Assembly: GCA_946482565.1 (NCBI GenBank)
Contig: CAMLSB010000112.1
Location: 1 to 6,285, forward strand
Direction of reading: 5' to 3'
Length of the DNA stretch: 6,285 nt
From: an uncultured Lysobacteraceae bacterium
GTDB lineage: Bacteria; Pseudomonadota; Gammaproteobacteria; Xanthomonadales; Xanthomonadaceae
The position numbers and the translations under genes were made by a program. This document shows positions 5,077-6,285 of the stretch, in pieces. Every line of letters starts with the position of its first letter. The stretch's first letter is position 1. The notes beneath the pieces were generated by a model that worked only from the letters and a program-made list of their open reading frames with translations, made no database searches and was not told the origin of the DNA.

Positions 5077-5964
5077 ATGAGCCAGCCGCGCCGCCTCGAG
5101 AACGTCCAGACCGACCGCGGCAAGATCCCGGTCTACGCGACCGGCGTGGTCACCCAGCCGTGGGACGGCTATACCGAGACCGACCACGACGTCTGGAAGC
5201 GGCTGTACGCGCGCCAGCGCGAGTTGCTGGTCGGCCGCGCCAGCGAGGCCTTCCTGCGCGCGCAGGCGGAGATGGGCCTCACGCCCGACCGCATCCCGCG
5301 CTTCGACGACCTCAACAAGGTGCTCGGCGAAGCGACCGGCTGGCAGCTGGTCGGCGTCGAGGGCCTGCTGCCCGAGCTCGACTTCTTCACCCATCTGGCC
5401 AACCGCCGCTTCCCGGTGACCTGGTGGATCCGGCGCCCGGACCAGTTCGATTACATCGAAGAACCGGACCTCTTCCACGACCTGTTCGGCCACGTGCCGC
5501 TGCTGATGAACCCGGTGTTCGCCGACTACATGGAGGCGTACGGGCGCGGCGGCATCAAGGCGCAGGGCCTCGGCGCGGCGGCGATGCAGCACCTGGCGCG
5601 GCTGTACTGGTACACGGTCGAATTCGGCCTGATCCGGGAACCGGCCGGCCTGCGCATCTACGGCAGCGGCATCGTGTCGTCGAGCGGCGAAAGCGTGCAC
5701 AGCCTCGACAGCGCCGCGCCCAACCGCATCGGCTTCGACGTGGAGCGGGTGATGCGCACCCGCTATCGCATCGACACCTACCAGCAGACCTATTTCGTCA
5801 TCGACAGCTTCGAGCAGTTGATGGAGGAGACGTCGCGCGACTTCGCGCCGATGTACGCGCGCCTGGCCCACGGCGATTCGCTGCCGGCGGACGCGGTGCT
5901 GGACGCCGACCGCGTGTATACGCGCGGCAGCGGCGAAGGCTGGACGCGCGGCGGGGATAACTGA
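5077..5964 (+). CDS. phhA: Phenylalanine 4-monooxygenase (phenylalanine hydroxylase)
   Basis: The product is a 295-aa cytosolic enzyme of the bacterial monomeric type. It converts L-Phe to L-Tyr using O2, non-haem Fe(II) and tetrahydropterin, the entry step of Phe catabolism to homogentisate. It is a catalytic domain only, with no N-terminal ACT regulatory domain as in animals. Iron ligands are visible: His134 and His139 in LFHDLFGHVPLL, and Glu182 in WYTVEFGL. The preceding segment FFTHLANRRFPVTWWIRR (103-120) matches the pterin/substrate pocket region, and SSSGESVHSL (201-210) and TYQQTYFVIDSF (234-245) are also family-typical. ATG 5077 gives the expected N-terminus; GAAGG lies only 1 nt before it, so the SD is poor. 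The in-frame TTG 5047 falls inside the candidate operator and is rejected. It is divergent from an Lrp/AsnC regulator, its probable controller. No phhB (pterin carbinolamine dehydratase) is present in the window. Confidence 0.97.
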   Translation: MSQPRRLENVQTDRGKIPVYATGVVTQPWDGYTETDHDVWKRLYARQRELLVGRASEAFLRAQAEMGLTPDRIPRFDDLNKVLGEATGWQLVGVEGLLPELDFFTHLANRRFPVTWWIRRPDQFDYIEEPDLFHDLFGHVPLLMNPVFADYMEAYGRGGIKAQGLGAAAMQHLARLYWYTVEFGLIREPAGLRIYGSGIVSSSGESVHSLDSAAPNRIGFDVERVMRTRYRIDTYQQTYFVIDSFEQLMEETSRDFAPMYARLAHGDSLPADAVLDADRVYTRGSGEGWTRGGDN

Positions 5965-5986
5965 ACGGGGACCGCTCCCCCCGGTT
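5964..5986 (+). terminator. Possible terminator hairpin after phhA
   Basis: GGGGA (5967-5971), loop CCGC and TCCCC (5976-5980) make a 5-bp stem. AAC (5964-5966) and GTT (5984-5986) can extend it across a 3-nt bulge. It starts at the last base of the phhA stop. No U-run follows, so termination is uncertain. Confidence 0.3.
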
Positions 5987-6008
5987 CTCCCGTACACCCG
6001 ACAGTCAC

Positions 6009-6023
6009 GATCCGCCCCGGATC
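6009..6023. repeat. Perfect inverted repeat GATCCG-CCC-CGGATC
   Basis: Six-bp arms flank a 3-nt centre, 45 bp past the phhA stop and followed by ATT. It may be a second weak terminator hairpin for phhA or an operator upstream of the next gene; sequence alone does not decide. Confidence 0.35.
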
Positions 6024-6093
6024 ATTCCCCGACCTCGCGGACCGGCACCATCGCCGGCGCCGCGCGGCCTCTCATCCCCTGCGACCCGTACGG

Positions 6094-6120
6094 CCCACGC
6101 TGCCCACGCTGCCCACATGG
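6094..6120 (+). repeat. Short tandem repeat CCCACGCTG abutting a start codon
   Basis: There are two exact 9-bp units (6094-6102, 6103-6111) and a third degenerate unit CCCACATGG (6112-6120) that contains the ATG of the downstream gene. The unit length keeps the reading frame, and no stop occurs across it in that frame. Confidence 0.6.
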
Positions 6121-6285
6121 ATACCGCCACCCGCATGGACATTGCCGCCGACGAACTGCTGCTCGAACTCGAGCGCATCGAAGCCACCCTGGACGAAGCC
6201 GTGCGCCGCGCCGGCGAAGGTTACGGGCCGAACTTCGAGCGCCGCATGGGCGCGCACCTGCGCAGCCTGCGCGCAGTGCTCGGGC
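6117..6285 (+). CDS. Unrecognised protein, N-terminal part only (3' truncated)
   Basis: The frame is open from ATG 6117 to the window edge, giving 56 residues with no stop. It begins MDTATRMDIAADELLLELER and continues with IEATLDEAV, then GYGPNFERRMGAHLRSLRAV. It looks soluble, with two amphipathic helices (about 9-32 and 39-55) and no signal peptide or TM. I do not recognise the family. Support for coding is the open frame and GC-rich third positions, and it does not overlap another credible gene. Met7 (ATG 6135) is an alternative start. Neither ATG has a Shine-Dalgarno, so it may be leaderless or the start may be wrong. It follows phhA on the same strand after 152 bp, so independent transcription is likelier than an operon. 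Confidence 0.55.
   Translation, partial: MDTATRMDIAADELLLELERIEATLDEAVRRAGEGYGPNFERRMGAHLRSLRAVLG

Noticed and set aside
2291..5080. A 929-codon open frame on the + strand spanning several genes
   Set aside because: It is antisense to rlmI and lrp and out of frame with the rhomboid gene; its His/Arg/Ala-rich translation has no family signature. It is a high-GC shadow.
4819..5997. A 392-codon open frame on the - strand antisense to phhA
   Set aside because: phhA has intact catalytic motifs on the + strand; the antisense translation is His/Val/Arg-rich and crosses the lrp start region.
1..6285. Novel defence, mobile or biosynthetic system
   Set aside because: All recognised genes are housekeeping or amino-acid catabolic families with uniform codon style; there are no integrases, direct repeat arrays, tRNA genes or composition shifts.

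Overview
The window reads as ordinary chromosomal DNA of a GC-rich Gram-negative proteobacterium. The gene families are an outer-membrane MlaA lipoprotein, RmuC, an RlmI-type rRNA methyltransferase, a rhomboid protease, an Lrp/AsnC regulator next to phenylalanine 4-hydroxylase, and a KTSC-like small protein. Together with the very high GC and strong G/C third-position bias they suggest the Xanthomonadaceae/Lysobacteraceae (Lysobacter or Luteimonas-like). This placement is inference from gene content and protein style, not from a marker gene. I see no mobile elements, RNA genes, CRISPR arrays or phage genes.

Layout: (1) 1-593, + strand, the 3' part of mlaA, cut by the window edge. (2) 597-1997, - strand, complete rmuC, convergent with mlaA with only 3 bp between the stops. 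(3) 2145-2537, + strand, a small KTSC-like protein, divergent from rmuC across 147 bp. (4) 2504-3688, - strand, an RlmI-type 23S rRNA m5C methyltransferase whose 3' end overlaps gene 3 by 34 bp. (5) 3783-4499, + strand, a six-TM rhomboid protease with an intact Ser-His dyad, divergent from rlmI. (6) 4496-4972, - strand, an Lrp/AsnC transcription factor; its stop and that of the rhomboid gene share one CTAG. (7) 5077-5964, + strand, phhA, phenylalanine 4-hydroxylase, divergent from the Lrp gene across 104 bp. (8) 6117 to the right edge, + strand, the start of an unrecognised gene.

Genes alternate strand strictly (+ - + - + - + and then a same-strand gene 8), so most are probably monocistronic. 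The one clear functional pairing is lrp-phhA. The divergent regulator sits directly beside the Phe-to-Tyr hydroxylase, and their shared intergenic region carries repeated GCAA/TTGC dyads, including two copies of GCAA-N5-TTGC whose centres are 40 bp apart. This is the best candidate operator in the window and its most interesting non-coding signal. I do not see a convincing undescribed system; the remaining observations are start-site, overlap and motif-variant points.
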